From the NCBI RefSeq assembly GCF_902705885.1, contig NZ_CACSIP010000013.1:1-64000 (forward strand): a stretch of 64,000 nucleotides of DNA, read 5' to 3'. Position 1 is the stretch's first letter, and the number at the start of each line of letters is the position of its first letter. This DNA is from Mycolicibacterium austroafricanum. GTDB lineage: Bacteria > Actinomycetota > Actinomycetes > Mycobacteriales > Mycobacteriaceae. Positions 1-7,917 of this stretch are shown here, one piece after another. The position numbers and the translations under genes were made by a program. The notes beneath the pieces were generated by a model. It ran no database searches. It had not been told where the DNA came from and saw only the letters and a program-made list of their open reading frames with translations.

Positions 1-109
1 CAGCACGGGTCAACAGGTCAACATCGCAAGCGGCCACCGCATCAAAGGCAGCCCGCAACGCCGACACCGCCTCCCGCAACTCCGTCCCCGACATAACCCG
101 AACATACAT
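1..109 (-). CDS. 13E12-repeat/DUF222 family protein, N-terminal fragment cut by the window edge
   Basis: An open minus-strand frame runs off the left edge. From ATG at 109 (or 94) it reads as an amphipathic N-terminus with a LREAVSALRAAFDAV stretch and an ACDVDLLTRA stretch. This is the pattern that opens mycobacterial 13E12-repeat proteins (DUF222, usually with a C-terminal HNH nuclease domain). Only about 36 residues are inside the window, so the HNH domain cannot be checked. These proteins are common, often multicopy, and lie near mobile-element debris, which fits the fragments just to the right. Confidence 0.5.
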   Translation of the reverse strand, partial: MYVRVMSGTELREAVSALRAAFDAVAACDVDLLTRA

Positions 110-224
110 TCGACCACCGACAAAAACGACGGCCTCGTTGCCTCATTGGGATATGCGCGCTTAGGCCCAGCGGATGAGGTTGACGTGGGCAGAGCGCCGA
201 GCATCACCGTGATCACCGCGGCTC

Positions 225-335
225 GTGATCCAACCGGCGAAGAGGCGTGGTAAGAGTCGGATTCTCGAGGAGTTGTGCGCCAAGACCGGCTGGCACCGCC
301 ACCATGCCCGCAGGGCGCTCCTGCGCAGTCCCGGA
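225..335 (+). pseudogene. Transposase/integrase N-terminal remnant
   Basis: A 37-residue stretch (GKSRILEELCAKTGWHRHHARRAL) resembles the N-terminal helix-turn-helix of integrase-core transposases, which typically read (K/R)GRILDELCATTGWHRDHARRAL. The frame continues to 569 but loses all similarity after about residue 37. There is no DDE domain and no recognisable terminal inverted repeat. I read it as the stub of a deleted insertion sequence. Confidence 0.4.
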
Positions 336-362
336 TGGGCCCGACGTCGTCGCTGCACTGAC

Positions 363-566
363 TCACCCTGGGCCGTATGGCGCGGGTCCGTCGCGCGGGG
401 TGTAGAGCATCACCCATTGATCACGCTCGGGATCGTGCAACACCTCACTGTCGAAACTCAGCCAACCGCGGGTCGGGTGGCGCAAGAAACCTCCGGCGCC
501 GAGCTTCCCGCTCTGCGGGGCATCGTCTGCAAATGGATGGAGGAGGCAAGCACTTCTGCCGACCAC
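363..566 (-). pseudogene. Remnant of an MmyB-type regulator C-terminus
   Basis: Residues about 26-60 of this frame (RHPTRGWLSFDSEVLHDPER, then DQWVMLYTPRDG) match the end of the MmyB-like ligand-binding domain of actinobacterial XRE regulators. The neighbouring intact regulator ends with a similar HPRVGELHL plus IYHAAPGSD pattern. There is no helix-turn-helix and no usable upstream coding sequence, so this is a decayed paralogue or partial duplication of the adjacent gene. Confidence 0.35.
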
Positions 567-590
567 TAGGACTCCCAGACGTCTGGCGGA

Positions 591-1391
591 TCAGCGAACC
601 GCGAGCTGCGCGAGTTTCGCGGCTGCGTCGCTGCCAGGTGCGGCGTGGTAGATCTGCAGGTGCTGGCCGTCCGAATCGGGTATGGGAAATCGGTTGCGGC
701 CCAAATGTAATTCGCCGACTCGCGGATGCTGCAGGTGGCTAGTGCCCGCTGGGCGATATCCGATATCGGCCCGGGACCAGAGCAGCTGGAATCGTTCGCT
801 TCTGGCAGAGAGCTCATCGACGATGGCGTCGAGGCGCGGGTCGGCGGCCTCGCCGCCGGCAATCTGCCGCAGACCGCCCACCACACCCGCGGTCGCCTCG
901 TCCCAGTCCAGGTGCAGTCGACGTTCCGCCGGATCAAGGAACAGCTGTCGCAATAGGTTCTGCCCGGGCGTGAAATTCGGCGAAAGTGCCTGCGCGAGAG
1001 GGTTCGATGCGAGGCAGTCCAGGCATCGTCCCGCGACGAACGCGGGCACGGAGAGTTGGTCGAGTAGATTCGACATGTCGTCGCTGACGTGCTCGATGCC
1101 GGTGTACGAGTGGCGGTTGCCGCGAGCTAGTTGATGCAGGTGCGCGCTCGCCGCGGCGTCCATGCGAAGCGCCCGAGCCAGTGCATCGAGAATCTGCGGT
1201 GACGGATGGGCGTTGCGCCCCTGCTCGATACGTAGGTAGTAGTCGGCGCTGATACCGGCCAGCGCGGCCAGTTCTTCACGTCTCAACCCCTCGACCCGTC
1301 GGCGAGGGCCGGGCACCAGTCCGACATCTTCTGGCCGGACCTGGCCACGTCGCAGCCTGAGGTACTCACCGAGCGCATCACCGCTGGTCAT
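591..1391 (-). CDS. XRE-family transcriptional regulator with MmyB-like ligand-binding domain
   Basis: The protein has 266 residues. The N-terminal 75 or so form an XRE helix-turn-helix (LRREELAALAGISADYYLRI, then EQGRNAHPSPQILDALARAL). The rest is the MmyB-like PAS-type ligand-binding domain, ending in the typical HPRVGELHLGRNRFPIPDSD segment. The ATG at 1391 was chosen because it starts just ahead of the conserved GEYLRLRRGQVRPEDVGL lead-in; an upstream in-frame start at 1562 would run into the divergent gene. Regulators of this class usually sit divergently to the small-molecule dehydrogenase genes they control, and here the gene faces a SnoaL/amidohydrolase/SDR operon. Confidence 0.85.
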   Translation of the reverse strand: MTSGDALGEYLRLRRGQVRPEDVGLVPGPRRRVEGLRREELAALAGISADYYLRIEQGRNAHPSPQILDALARALRMDAAASAHLHQLARGNRHSYTGIEHVSDDMSNLLDQLSVPAFVAGRCLDCLASNPLAQALSPNFTPGQNLLRQLFLDPAERRLHLDWDEATAGVVGGLRQIAGGEAADPRLDAIVDELSARSERFQLLWSRADIGYRPAGTSHLQHPRVGELHLGRNRFPIPDSDGQHLQIYHAAPGSDAAAKLAQLAVR

Positions 1392-1485
1392 TACCTCATC
1401 GTAGCCAAGGGTGGGTTTGCCAGTACCCGGGATGACCGGGGCGTACCCAGGCCGATGCCGAACCTCTGAGACTTGATGCAGAGCG

Positions 1486-1498
1486 CACCCACTGGGTG
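1486..1498. promoter_or_regulatory. Candidate operator in the divergent promoter region
   Basis: CACCCA-C-TGGGTG is a perfect 6-1-6 inverted repeat, 16 bp upstream of the Shine-Dalgarno sequence (AAGGAGG) of the SnoaL-like gene. It lies in the 136 bp between two divergent genes. Two GTACCC direct repeats lie about 50-70 bp away in the same gap. Position suggests binding of the adjacent XRE/MmyB regulator; that is inference. Confidence 0.35.
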
Positions 1499-1527
1499 AA
1501 CACCAGCGACACAAGGAGGTCCGAGCC

Positions 1528-2112
1528 ATGACCGCCACGGTTACCGATCTGGTCCAGGTCATCGCACGCGAACGGGAAGGACGCGACCGGGGTTGGTGGG
1601 ACCAGATGGCCAGTTGTTATCACCCCGATTCCCAGGTGCGGTCGATGTGGTTCACCGGAACCGGCCGACAGTTCGCCCTCGCGTCACGCGAGATGGCAGC
1701 GCGGGGGGACCACGCCCGACACCGGCTCTCGGTTCCCAGCGTTCACCACCATGGAGAACGTGCGGTGGTGACGATGCCGATGGCGATCGAGCTTCGCATC
1801 AAAATCCGAGGCGTTGAAGCCGATCTCGTCAGCTACGCCCGCGGCATCTACCGGATGGAGCGGCGCGACGGCTGGTTCGGAATCTGCGAACTCTCCACAA
1901 TCTACGAACGCGACACACTGACTCCGGTCGTGCCTGGCGAGGCCATCCCCATCGACCGCCAACGCCTGGCGGCGCAGCCCCCCAGCTATCGGATGCTTGC
2001 CTACTACTTCGACGGGCGAGGTTACGACGTCGATCCGGATCTGCCCGGTGACGACAGACCAGAATCGGGCGACGCCTTGCTCGCCGACGCCTTCGACTGG
2101 CTCAGGAACTGA
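1528..2112 (+). CDS. SnoaL-like (NTF2-fold) protein
   Basis: The protein has 194 residues. The first 130 or so have the cone-shaped NTF2/SnoaL pattern: an N-terminal helix with the W..M..CYHPDSQV motif, then alternating strands ending in GWFGICELSTIYERD. Members are often polyketide cyclases, dehydratases or ring-hydroxylase beta-like subunits acting on small hydrophobic molecules. A strong ribosome-binding site (AAGGAGG) precedes the ATG. It is the first gene of the operon, 14 bp before the amidohydrolase, which suggests the same pathway. The substrate cannot be read from the sequence. Confidence 0.7.
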   Translation: MTATVTDLVQVIAREREGRDRGWWDQMASCYHPDSQVRSMWFTGTGRQFALASREMAARGDHARHRLSVPSVHHHGERAVVTMPMAIELRIKIRGVEADLVSYARGIYRMERRDGWFGICELSTIYERDTLTPVVPGEAIPIDRQRLAAQPPSYRMLAYYFDGRGYDVDPDLPGDDRPESGDALLADAFDWLRN

Positions 2113-2126
2113 GAATTGGAGCTTCC

Positions 2127-3122
2127 ATGCGCACCATCACGCTTGAAGAACACTACGTATCGGGGGCGTTTCTCGAGCTGGCCGGCGTGGATCTCGGGCC
2201 TCAGCAGGCGGTCGACATGTCCGCAGCAGCGGTCACCGACTTGGGCGAACTACGGCTGAACGACATGGACGTCGCCGGTATCGACATGCAGGTACTGAGC
2301 CACGTGCTACCGACCTTCAACGCGATTCCGGTCGATCGCCAAGCAGAGATCGCGACACGCGCCAACGACCAGGCCGCGGAAGCTGTTGCGGCACATCCTG
2401 ATCGCTTCGCGGCCTTCGCCGCACTGCCCATGGGTGACACCCCGGCCGCGGTGCACGAATTGGATCGGGCGGTCAGCGAGTTGGGTTTCAAGGGGGCGTT
2501 GGTCAACGGCCGCGAAGGCGGACGCTTCCTCGACGATCCGGAACTGTTTCCCATTCTGGAACAGGCTGCGACGCTGCAGGTGCCGCTGTACCTGCATCCC
2601 GGCCTGCCATCGGATTCCATCCGGCGCGAGTACTACTCCGGCCTTCCACCCGAGGTGGCGTATGCGTTGGCGGCGCCGGCGTGGGGCTGGCACGCCGAAA
2701 CCGGGCTGCACCTCTTGCGGCTGATCGCCACCGGCACATTCGATCGGCTCCCCGAATTGCAGATCATCATCGGCCACATGGGCGAGATGCTGCCCTTCAT
2801 GCTCGACCGGATCGACGCCTACCTCACCCCACCAGCACGCCGAAACGGTGTGCAGCGCAGCATCACCGAAACATTCCGAGGCAATGTCTGGGTCACTACC
2901 AGCGGAATGTTCAGTACCGGGCCGCTGCGGCTGTTGATCGACGTCATCGGGATCGACCGCGTGCTGTTCTCCGTGGACTATCCCTTCTGCGCCACCACGC
3001 AAGGCCGCGACTTCCTCGACCGACTGCCGATGAGCACCGACGACAAGGCCAAGATCAGCCACCTCAACGCCGAGAAACTACTCAGTATCACGCCTGTACC
3101 GGGCGCAACCACAACACAGTAG
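2127..3122 (+). CDS. Amidohydrolase-2 family metal-dependent hydrolase/decarboxylase
   Basis: The protein has 331 residues, a normal length for the ACMSD / gamma-resorcylate decarboxylase group. Metal ligands are visible in order: LEEHY at the N-terminus (the ExH variant), YLHPG near residue 156, IIGHMGE near 215 and SVDYPF near 283. Enzymes of this group remove carboxyl groups non-oxidatively from aromatic acids or hydrolyse small cyclic compounds. The operon context with two SDRs and a SnoaL-like protein supports a small aromatic or alicyclic catabolic route. The exact substrate is unknown. Confidence 0.85.
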   Translation: MRTITLEEHYVSGAFLELAGVDLGPQQAVDMSAAAVTDLGELRLNDMDVAGIDMQVLSHVLPTFNAIPVDRQAEIATRANDQAAEAVAAHPDRFAAFAALPMGDTPAAVHELDRAVSELGFKGALVNGREGGRFLDDPELFPILEQAATLQVPLYLHPGLPSDSIRREYYSGLPPEVAYALAAPAWGWHAETGLHLLRLIATGTFDRLPELQIIIGHMGEMLPFMLDRIDAYLTPPARRNGVQRSITETFRGNVWVTTSGMFSTGPLRLLIDVIGIDRVLFSVDYPFCATTQGRDFLDRLPMSTDDKAKISHLNAEKLLSITPVPGATTTQ

Positions 3123-3138
3123 AAGAGGAGATTCCATC

Positions 3139-3846
3139 ATGACCACAACACTCATCACCGGCGCCAACAAAGGCCTCGGCTACGAGACCGCCCGCCAATT
3201 GATCGCGGCCGGTCACACCGTCTACCTCGGCTGCCGAGATGCAACACGCGGGCAAGCGGCCGCTGATCAACTCGGTGCCCGACTGGTCCAGCTCGACGTC
3301 ACCGATGACGAGTCCGTCACGGCCGCAGCCAGCTTCATCGCTGAACAAGGCGGCCTCGACGTGCTCGTCAACAACGCCGGCATCGAGGGTCGCGGCGAGC
3401 ACAACTCGATCATCGACGCCGCCGCCGTCACGGCCGACATGGTGCGCGAGGTCTTCGACACCAACGTCTTCGGTGTTGTCCGCGTCACCCACGCCTTCCT
3501 GCCGCTGCTGCAACGGTCATCGGCGCCGGTGGTGGTCAACGTCAGTAGCAGCCTCGGTTCCTTGAACCTGGCCGGATCGCCCGAAAGCCCTAACTATCAC
3601 TACCCGGGGGTGGCCTACCCGGCGTCCAAGTCCGCACTCAACATGATCACCGTGCAGTTCGCCAAGCAGTTCCCGGGCATCCGGATCAACGCCGTCGAGC
3701 CCGGTTACACCAACACCGACCTCAACGGGCGCACCGGCACTCAAACTGTCGAAGAAGGCGCACGCATCATCGTCGAGATGGCTCAAACCCCGCCCGACGG
3801 ACGCACCGGCGGCTATTGCTCCACCCACGGTGAGATCCCCTGGTGA
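3139..3846 (+). CDS. Short-chain dehydrogenase/reductase (first of a tandem pair)
   Basis: The protein has 235 residues and is a classical SDR. The nucleotide-binding motif TGANKGLG is near residue 7, NNAG near 80, the catalytic Ser lies in NVSSSLG, and the Tyr/Lys pair in YPASK near 157. There is no insertion or missing catalytic residue. It follows the amidohydrolase by 16 bp with a GAGGAG ribosome-binding site and overlaps the next SDR by 4 bp, so both are co-translated. NADP preference is suggested by the basic C-R-D-A-T-R after the second strand, not proven. Confidence 0.85.
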   Translation: MTTTLITGANKGLGYETARQLIAAGHTVYLGCRDATRGQAAADQLGARLVQLDVTDDESVTAAASFIAEQGGLDVLVNNAGIEGRGEHNSIIDAAAVTADMVREVFDTNVFGVVRVTHAFLPLLQRSSAPVVVNVSSSLGSLNLAGSPESPNYHYPGVAYPASKSALNMITVQFAKQFPGIRINAVEPGYTNTDLNGRTGTQTVEEGARIIVEMAQTPPDGRTGGYCSTHGEIPW

Positions 3847-4553
3847 CCACCAGGACCCTGATCACCGGCGCCAACAAAGGCCTCGGCTACGAGGCAGCCC
3901 GTAGGTTGATCGCCGCGGGCCACACCGTCTACGTCGGCGCCCGAAACCCCGTCCGCGGCCGTGAAGCCGCCGCGCGGATCGGAGCACGCTTCGTCGAAAT
4001 CGACGTCACCGATGACGCTTCGGTGTCAGCGGCGGCCACGGCCATCGCAGACGACGGCGGGTTGGACGTCTTGATCAACAACGCAGGGGTCGCTGAGCGG
4101 ACGCCAGCAGGCGAGTATCTGCCGGCCGCCGACGAGACCGCCGATTCGGTCCGGTCGACGTTCGAGACCAATGTGGTCGGTGTGGTGCGGGTGATCCATG
4201 CATTCTTGCCGTTGCTGGAGATGTCGAACGCCCCGGTCATCGTCAACGTCAGTAGCGGGTTATCGCTGACGCGTGACCTCATTCGCGGAGACGCACCGGC
4301 TCATGCGTTCCCGGGGATCGGCTATCCCGCCTCCAAGGCCGCCCTGAACTCGCTCACCGTTCAATATGCCAAGGCATATCCCGACATCCGGATCAACGCC
4401 GCCGGGCCGGGATTCACTGCCACCGACATCAACGGCCACACAGGCACACAATCGGTCGAAGAAGGCGCAGAGATCGTCGTGCGCATGGCTCAGATCAGTC
4501 CCGACGGGCCAAGCGGGGGATTCTTCGATCTCCGCGGCTCCATCCCCTGGTAG
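3843..4553 (+). CDS. Short-chain dehydrogenase/reductase (second of a tandem pair)
   Basis: The protein has 236 residues and is a close paralogue of the preceding SDR: same TGANKGLGYE opening, same NNAG and YPASK motifs, same TGTQ(S/T)VEEGA segment and same -PW C-terminus. It starts with GTG overlapping the previous stop (GTGA). The divergent middle part (residues about 85-150) would shape the substrate pocket, so the two enzymes may have different substrates or form a heteromer. The paralogy indicates a local tandem duplication. Confidence 0.85.
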   Translation: MTTRTLITGANKGLGYEAARRLIAAGHTVYVGARNPVRGREAAARIGARFVEIDVTDDASVSAAATAIADDGGLDVLINNAGVAERTPAGEYLPAADETADSVRSTFETNVVGVVRVIHAFLPLLEMSNAPVIVNVSSGLSLTRDLIRGDAPAHAFPGIGYPASKAALNSLTVQYAKAYPDIRINAAGPGFTATDINGHTGTQSVEEGAEIVVRMAQISPDGPSGGFFDLRGSIPW

Positions 4554-4597
4554 TGGGGTCTCACGCTGCGCTGCAAGGCGACTGCAAGCTATTACAC

Positions 4598-6895
4598 CTA
4601 CTCCCAGTTAACCTCGCCAGGCACCTTGTCCGGGCGCAGCCCGCGCCAACTCGGTTGGCGCAGCCGGCCGTCAGATGTCCGCTCGCTGTAGCGGACCTCC
4701 CCCACCAACTCCGGCCGCACGAACGTCACGCCCTTGGCATCCTGTCTGGGAAGGTCTGCAGCAAACGGTGATTCGTCGGTTCGCAGCGGTTCGAGCGTCT
4801 CCTTCAGAGAGGTCAACTCCTTGTCGGTGAAGCCGGTGCCCACCCTTCCGACGAACTGCAATCCGTCCTCGCCGGGAATGCCCAGCATCAGTGCTCCGAG
4901 TCCGCTGGTTCGGCCGCCGGTGCCTTCGCGCCAACCGCCGATCACCACCTCCTGGGTCTTCCAGATCTTGTCCTTGATCCACGACGACGACCGTCGACCC
5001 GGCTGATACGTGGAATCGCGCTTCTTGGCGACGACGCCCTCCCACCCCTTCTTCCGGGCGAACTCGAGGGCATCGGGTCCGTCACCGTCCAGTACGTCGG
5101 GAACGATCAGACCACCGCCCTCGGCGAGCGCCTCGAGCAACCGCCGGCGGTCGGAATACTTGGCCCGCATCAGCGATCGCCCGTCGAGATGCAGGATGTC
5201 GAAGGCCCAGAACTCCACCCGGGTGGAGCGCGCCCGGTTCTGCATCTCGCGGAAACTGGGCACCCCGGACTCGTCGAGAGCGACCGCTTCGCCGTCGAGG
5301 ATCACGTGATGGTCGGCGAGATCGGCGGCCAGTGCCTGTAGTTGCGGGTACTCGTCGGTGACGTCGCGGCCTCGCCGGGAGCGCAGCGTGAGCCTGCCCC
5401 GGTCTGCGTCGACGAGCAACCGGTAGCCGTCCCACTTTCCCTCGAACGCCCACTGGGCGGATTTGAGTCGCTGCACCGAACCTTCCGTGGACAACATGGG
5501 GGCGAGATCGGCTGCCGTCGGCCGCTTCTGGTCCTTCATCCGGTGAGCCAGCCAGTTCTTGCCATCGGTCTGGATCAACGCGTAGCGGCCGTTGATCTTC
5601 TCGCCGTGCAGCGTCACGATCACCTCGCCGCCCCTGTCGGGCCCGTCCGGTGCGTTGTCGTTGAACTTCTCGGCCTCATACGTGCCGGTGTCCCAGACAT
5701 GGACCTGCCCGCCTCCGTACTCGCCCTTCGGGATCTCGCCGGCGAAGGTCAAATACTCCATCGGGTGGTCCTCGGTGTGCACGGCGAGGTGGTTGACCGA
5801 CGGTCTGTCGGGCAGGTTCTTCGGCACCGCCCAGCTGACCAGCACGCCGTCGCGTTCCAGCCGGAAGTCGTAGTGCAGCCGCCGGGCGTGGTGTTCCTGG
5901 ATGACGAACTTGTCGTTGTTGCCGACGGTGGGCGCCTTGGCAGGAACGGGCTCCGGGGTCTTGGCCCGGTCCCGCATCCCACGGTAGGTGGTCAGGCGAT
6001 CGGCGACCGGCGCCGACGGATCGAGGTCGGCCAGAAGATCACCATCGGAGTCCAAGCGGTCGAGCACCTCGTCGAAGGTCAGATGGCGCAGCTCCGGATC
6101 GTCGATCTCGTCCCACGTCCGTGGTGCGGCAACGGTCGGATGATCGCGTCCCCGAAGCGAATACGGTGCGATCGTGGTCTTGTTGCCGTTGTTCTGGCTC
6201 CAGTCGACGAACACCTTGCCTGCCCGCAGGCTCTTGGTCATCGTCGCGGTGACCTGCTTGGGCATGGCCTGCTCCAGCTGCTGGGCGACCCTCTTGGCGA
6301 GCAGCGATGCCCCGCGAGAGCTGATCGGGTCCTGCAGCGGCACATACAGATGCAGGCCCTTGCTTCCACTCGTCAGCGGGAAGGTCCGCAGGCCGATGTC
6401 GGTGATCAGGGCCCGCACCTCGTGGGCGACCTCGCAGAGTTGGCGCATCGTGACACCCTCTCCGGGGTCGAGGTCGAACACGATGCGCGTCGCCGGTCCA
6501 ACCGTATTTTTGCCCGCCCGCCCCCCGGCCGCCTCGACAAACCGCCACTGCGGCACATGCACCTCCAACGCCGCCTGCTGAGCGATCCAGGCCAGCCCTT
6601 CGACGGTGTCGATGACCGGATAGGTGGTGGTGCCCGACCTGTGCGCAATGGTGGCGCGGTCCAGCCAGTCAGGGGCCGAGGACGCCAGTTGCTTCTCGAA
6701 GAACGACGCCTGCTCCACCCCGTTTGGCCAGCGTTTGCGCGTCACCGCCCGGCCGGCGATGTGGGGCAGCATCGCCTCGGCCACACCGACGTAGTAGTCG
6801 AACACGTGGCCTTTGGTGGTGCCGGTAGCCGGGTACAGCACCTTGTCCGGGTTGGTCAGCTTCACCCGGCCGTAGCGGTCCACCCCTTCCGGCAT
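4598..6895 (-). CDS. ligD: Multifunctional ATP-dependent DNA ligase LigD (polymerase-phosphoesterase-ligase)
   Basis: The protein has 765 residues, close to the 759 of M. tuberculosis LigD, with the same domain order. The N-terminal primase-like polymerase (about 1-300) has the catalytic FDLDPGEG and VFVDWSQNNG motifs. The 3'-phosphoesterase domain (about 330-450) has IQEHHARRLHYDFRLE. The C-terminal adenylating ligase (about 480-765) has the nucleotidyl-lysine motif FEGKWDGYRLLV. The ATG at 6895 was chosen because the protein then begins just before the conserved LTNPDKVLYPATGTTK. It repairs double-strand breaks by NHEJ together with Ku, encoded about 1 kb away in the opposite direction. Confidence 0.97.
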   Translation of the reverse strand: MPEGVDRYGRVKLTNPDKVLYPATGTTKGHVFDYYVGVAEAMLPHIAGRAVTRKRWPNGVEQASFFEKQLASSAPDWLDRATIAHRSGTTTYPVIDTVEGLAWIAQQAALEVHVPQWRFVEAAGGRAGKNTVGPATRIVFDLDPGEGVTMRQLCEVAHEVRALITDIGLRTFPLTSGSKGLHLYVPLQDPISSRGASLLAKRVAQQLEQAMPKQVTATMTKSLRAGKVFVDWSQNNGNKTTIAPYSLRGRDHPTVAAPRTWDEIDDPELRHLTFDEVLDRLDSDGDLLADLDPSAPVADRLTTYRGMRDRAKTPEPVPAKAPTVGNNDKFVIQEHHARRLHYDFRLERDGVLVSWAVPKNLPDRPSVNHLAVHTEDHPMEYLTFAGEIPKGEYGGGQVHVWDTGTYEAEKFNDNAPDGPDRGGEVIVTLHGEKINGRYALIQTDGKNWLAHRMKDQKRPTAADLAPMLSTEGSVQRLKSAQWAFEGKWDGYRLLVDADRGRLTLRSRRGRDVTDEYPQLQALAADLADHHVILDGEAVALDESGVPSFREMQNRARSTRVEFWAFDILHLDGRSLMRAKYSDRRRLLEALAEGGGLIVPDVLDGDGPDALEFARKKGWEGVVAKKRDSTYQPGRRSSSWIKDKIWKTQEVVIGGWREGTGGRTSGLGALMLGIPGEDGLQFVGRVGTGFTDKELTSLKETLEPLRTDESPFAADLPRQDAKGVTFVRPELVGEVRYSERTSDGRLRQPSWRGLRPDKVPGEVNWE

Positions 6896-6948
6896 GAGTC
6901 CACGGTATAAGGCTCGGCCCCTGGCGCAGTGCCGGTAGCGTCGGGTCG

Positions 6949-7917
6949 GTGAGGGCACTGGTCATCGGTGAAGCGCTGATAGACATCGTCGAGCGAGAAT
7001 CGAGCACGGCACGGGAGGCCACCGAGCACGTCGGTGGCAGTCCGCTCAATGTCGCGGTCGGGCTGGCCCGGCTGGGTCGCGAGGTCGACTTTCTCACCCA
7101 CATCGGAACCGACGAGCGTGGACGGCGAATCATCGACTACGTCGAATCAGCTGGTGCGCAACTCGTTCCGGGCAGCAACACTGCCTCGCGCACCCCTACC
7201 GCGCGGGCCACCGTCGACCGGGCGGGCTCGGCGACGTACACCTTCGACATCGACTGGCAACTGTCAGGGACGCCCGAGGTGGCGCCTCCTCTGGTCCTGC
7301 ACACCGGCTCGATCGCCGCGGTGCTGGAACCCGGCTGCCTGGCCACCGCGGCGCTGGTGGACACCTACCATCTGTCGGCGACGTGCACGTTCGATCCGAA
7401 TGTCCGGTCGGCACTGATCGACGACGCCGATTCGGCGAGGGCCCGCATCGACCGGCTCGTCGAACGCGCGGACGTGGTCAAGGCCAGCGACGAGGACCTG
7501 CGCTGGATCGATCCGACCCGGCCGCCGGAAGAGGTCGCCACCGGGTGGCTCGCTCTGGGACCGTCGATCGTCGTGGTGACGACCGGTAGCGGCGGGGCGG
7601 TCGCGATGTGTGCGGCCGGCACCGCACGGGTACCTGCTTTCGATGTGGACGTGGCGGACACCGTGGGCGCAGGTGATGCGTTCATGACCGGGTTGATCGA
7701 TGCGCTGTGGTCGCAGGACCTACTCGGCGCCGACCGCCGTCCCCGCCTGGCGGCCATCGGGCTGGACGACCTGACACGCGCCGTGCGCGCGGCGGCGACG
7801 GCCGCGGCGCTGACCGTGACACGCGAAGGGGCCGACCTGCCCGACCGCGCATCTCTGAGCCGCTTTTCTCCTCGCGTCCGAGGTGAATCGGCCGGTCCGT
7901 CGGACATACTGGGCTGA
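6949..7917 (+). CDS. PfkB-family carbohydrate kinase (fructokinase-like)
   Basis: The protein has 322 residues and a ribokinase fold. The N-terminal substrate motif GGSPLNVAVGLARLG is near residue 29, and the C-terminal anion-hole/catalytic motif DTVGAGDAF with its catalytic Asp is near residue 240. It probably phosphorylates fructose or a related sugar. It is divergent from ligD across a 53 bp gap and its stop overlaps the Ku start by one base. A sugar kinase inserted between ligD and ku is therefore likely to share a transcript with ku. No functional link to DNA repair is known to me. Confidence 0.85.
   Translation: MRALVIGEALIDIVERESSTAREATEHVGGSPLNVAVGLARLGREVDFLTHIGTDERGRRIIDYVESAGAQLVPGSNTASRTPTARATVDRAGSATYTFDIDWQLSGTPEVAPPLVLHTGSIAAVLEPGCLATAALVDTYHLSATCTFDPNVRSALIDDADSARARIDRLVERADVVKASDEDLRWIDPTRPPEEVATGWLALGPSIVVVTTGSGGAVAMCAAGTARVPAFDVDVADTVGAGDAFMTGLIDALWSQDLLGADRRPRLAAIGLDDLTRAVRAAATAAALTVTREGADLPDRASLSRFSPRVRGESAGPSDILG

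Noticed and set aside
5342-6910. A 522-codon plus-strand open frame opposite ligD
   Set aside because: It is the antisense shadow of a GC-rich coding gene; its translation has no domain pattern and ligD is unmistakable on the other strand.
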